Part shown: one piece after another, positions 63,617-64,000 of the stretch
How the letters are laid out: every line of letters starts with the position of its first letter
Numbering within the stretch: the stretch's first letter is position 1
NCBI RefSeq assembly: GCF_001425165.1
Contig: NZ_LMDU01000011.1
Coordinates: forward strand, 558,058-622,057
Origin: Pelomonas sp. Root405
GTDB taxonomy: Bacteria > Pseudomonadota > Gammaproteobacteria > Burkholderiales > Burkholderiaceae_C
Direction: 5' to 3'
DNA length: 64,000 nt
The notes under the pieces: generated by a model
What the model saw: only the letters and a program-made list of their open reading frames with translations
Database searches by the model: none
What the model was told of the DNA's origin: nothing
Position numbers and translations under genes: made by a program

Positions 63617-64000
63617 TTAGGGATAGTCTTTCATCGGCGGCAGGCGCTCCACCGGAATTCGAAACGCCGTAACAGCGTAAGAGTCGGCTGGTCCCTTTTC
63701 TTTCGGCTGTACAAGCTGCCCACGGCCGTACAACACCAGATCACCCCCTTCAACAGCTGCGCCCTTGAAATCAAGCGCAGGTTCGTCTCGGCGCGTAGAT
63801 AGGCCGTCTTCTGCAGCGATAGATACCACCCACTCCAGCTGGCCCTGGCGCGTGAAGCGAGCCAGCAGTCGTTTTCCATCAACGCCTTCCCGCTTCATGA
63901 CAAAGAAGCCGTTGAATGCAGCATGCGTCCACCAATTTAAGTGCCCCTCGTTCCCCGAATCAAGTCGGATGAGCGTCGCCTCGCCGAGATCGATCAGTTG
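63617..64000 (-). CDS. Unrecognised protein, truncated by the window end
   Basis: The frame is open from the stop at 63617 to the window edge, at least 127 residues, so the 5' end lies outside. The visible C-terminal part alternates short strands (LLARFTRQGQLEWVVSI, DLVLYGRGQLVQ) and ends PPMKDYP; repeated short strand patterns may indicate a beta-propeller-like or PQQ-like fold, but no family is certain. The codon usage is somewhat less GC-rich than in the neighbouring genes, which may indicate recent arrival. Confidence 0.6.
   Translation of the reverse strand, partial: QLIDLGEATLIRLDSGNEGHLNWWTHAAFNGFFVMKREGVDGKRLLARFTRQGQLEWVVSIAAEDGLSTRRDEPALDFKGAAVEGGDLVLYGRGQLVQPKEKGPADSYAVTAFRIPVERLPPMKDYP

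Overview
The window is 64 kb of high-GC DNA from the chromosome of a betaproteobacterium, almost certainly of the order Burkholderiales and most like the Roseateles/Rubrivivax/Leptothrix group. This rests on GC-rich coding with long antisense shadow frames, gene order that I recall from that order (mreBCD-mrdA-rodA, a TctDE-like two-component pair, recA-recX, sucCD, type IV pilin, glycan ligase, moaC, M48 protease), PEP-CTERM proteins and a lysine-rich H1-like SWIB protein. No rRNA, tRNA, CRISPR array, prophage or complete insertion sequence was seen. Coding density is high and no gap between genes exceeds 300 bases; the largest (44595-44883) holds repeats and a candidate operator.

Layout. 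208-5965: cell-elongation operon mreB-mreC-mreD-mrdA-rodA, with translational overlaps. 5955-8165: convergent two-component system. 8289-9915: SOS-controlled recA with recX. 10089-12793: a DUF2889 gene coupled to sucCD (TCA cycle), then a strong terminator. 12908-16521: Ser/Thr kinase, PP2C phosphatase, FHA protein and a class II cyclic-nucleotide phosphodiesterase. 16697-22880: a type IV pilin behind a sigma-54 promoter, followed by membrane and glycan genes ending in a PglL/Wzy-type ligase. 22872-25468: moaC, a BepA-like protease and a small membrane protein. 25509-32641: a Fur-box-led iron island (tonB-exbB-exbD, Fiu-like receptor, PKHD hydroxylase, FMN hydroxyacid oxidase, PepSY-like protein, cytochrome b561). 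32865-37702: H1-like/SWIB protein, single-domain response regulator, MHFG-type PEP-CTERM protein, uvrA. 37773-44594: S9 peptidase, a small secreted protein with TonB-box-like repeats, a divergent cyclase-like protein and a cyclase-ATPase-TPR protein. 44651-46938: accessory patch with a pectate lyase and a decayed vapBC, bracketed by copies of a 13-bp repeat. 46985-50533: a very large DyP peroxidase-cytochrome P450 fusion. 50731-53451: a second TonB-box-like small protein, AraC regulator, secreted CMD-family protein, SDR. 53465-59966: recQ, cupin, an orphan coiled-coil protein, slyX, pbpC. 60116-64000: DUF4331 protein, PEP-CTERM protein, methyltransferase, a frameshifted DUF5329 gene and a truncated unknown gene.

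Most unusual items: (1) the 1,182-residue protein joining an N-terminal unassigned domain, a DyP peroxidase and an atypical P450 that lacks the usual I-helix acid and the canonical ExxR glutamate; (2) two tiny exported proteins built around repeats of QLPRVVVTG, which resemble TonB boxes without any receptor barrel; (3) a vapC gene with an internal deletion beside an intact vapB; (4) a pilin ending in serine next to its likely glycosyl ligase.
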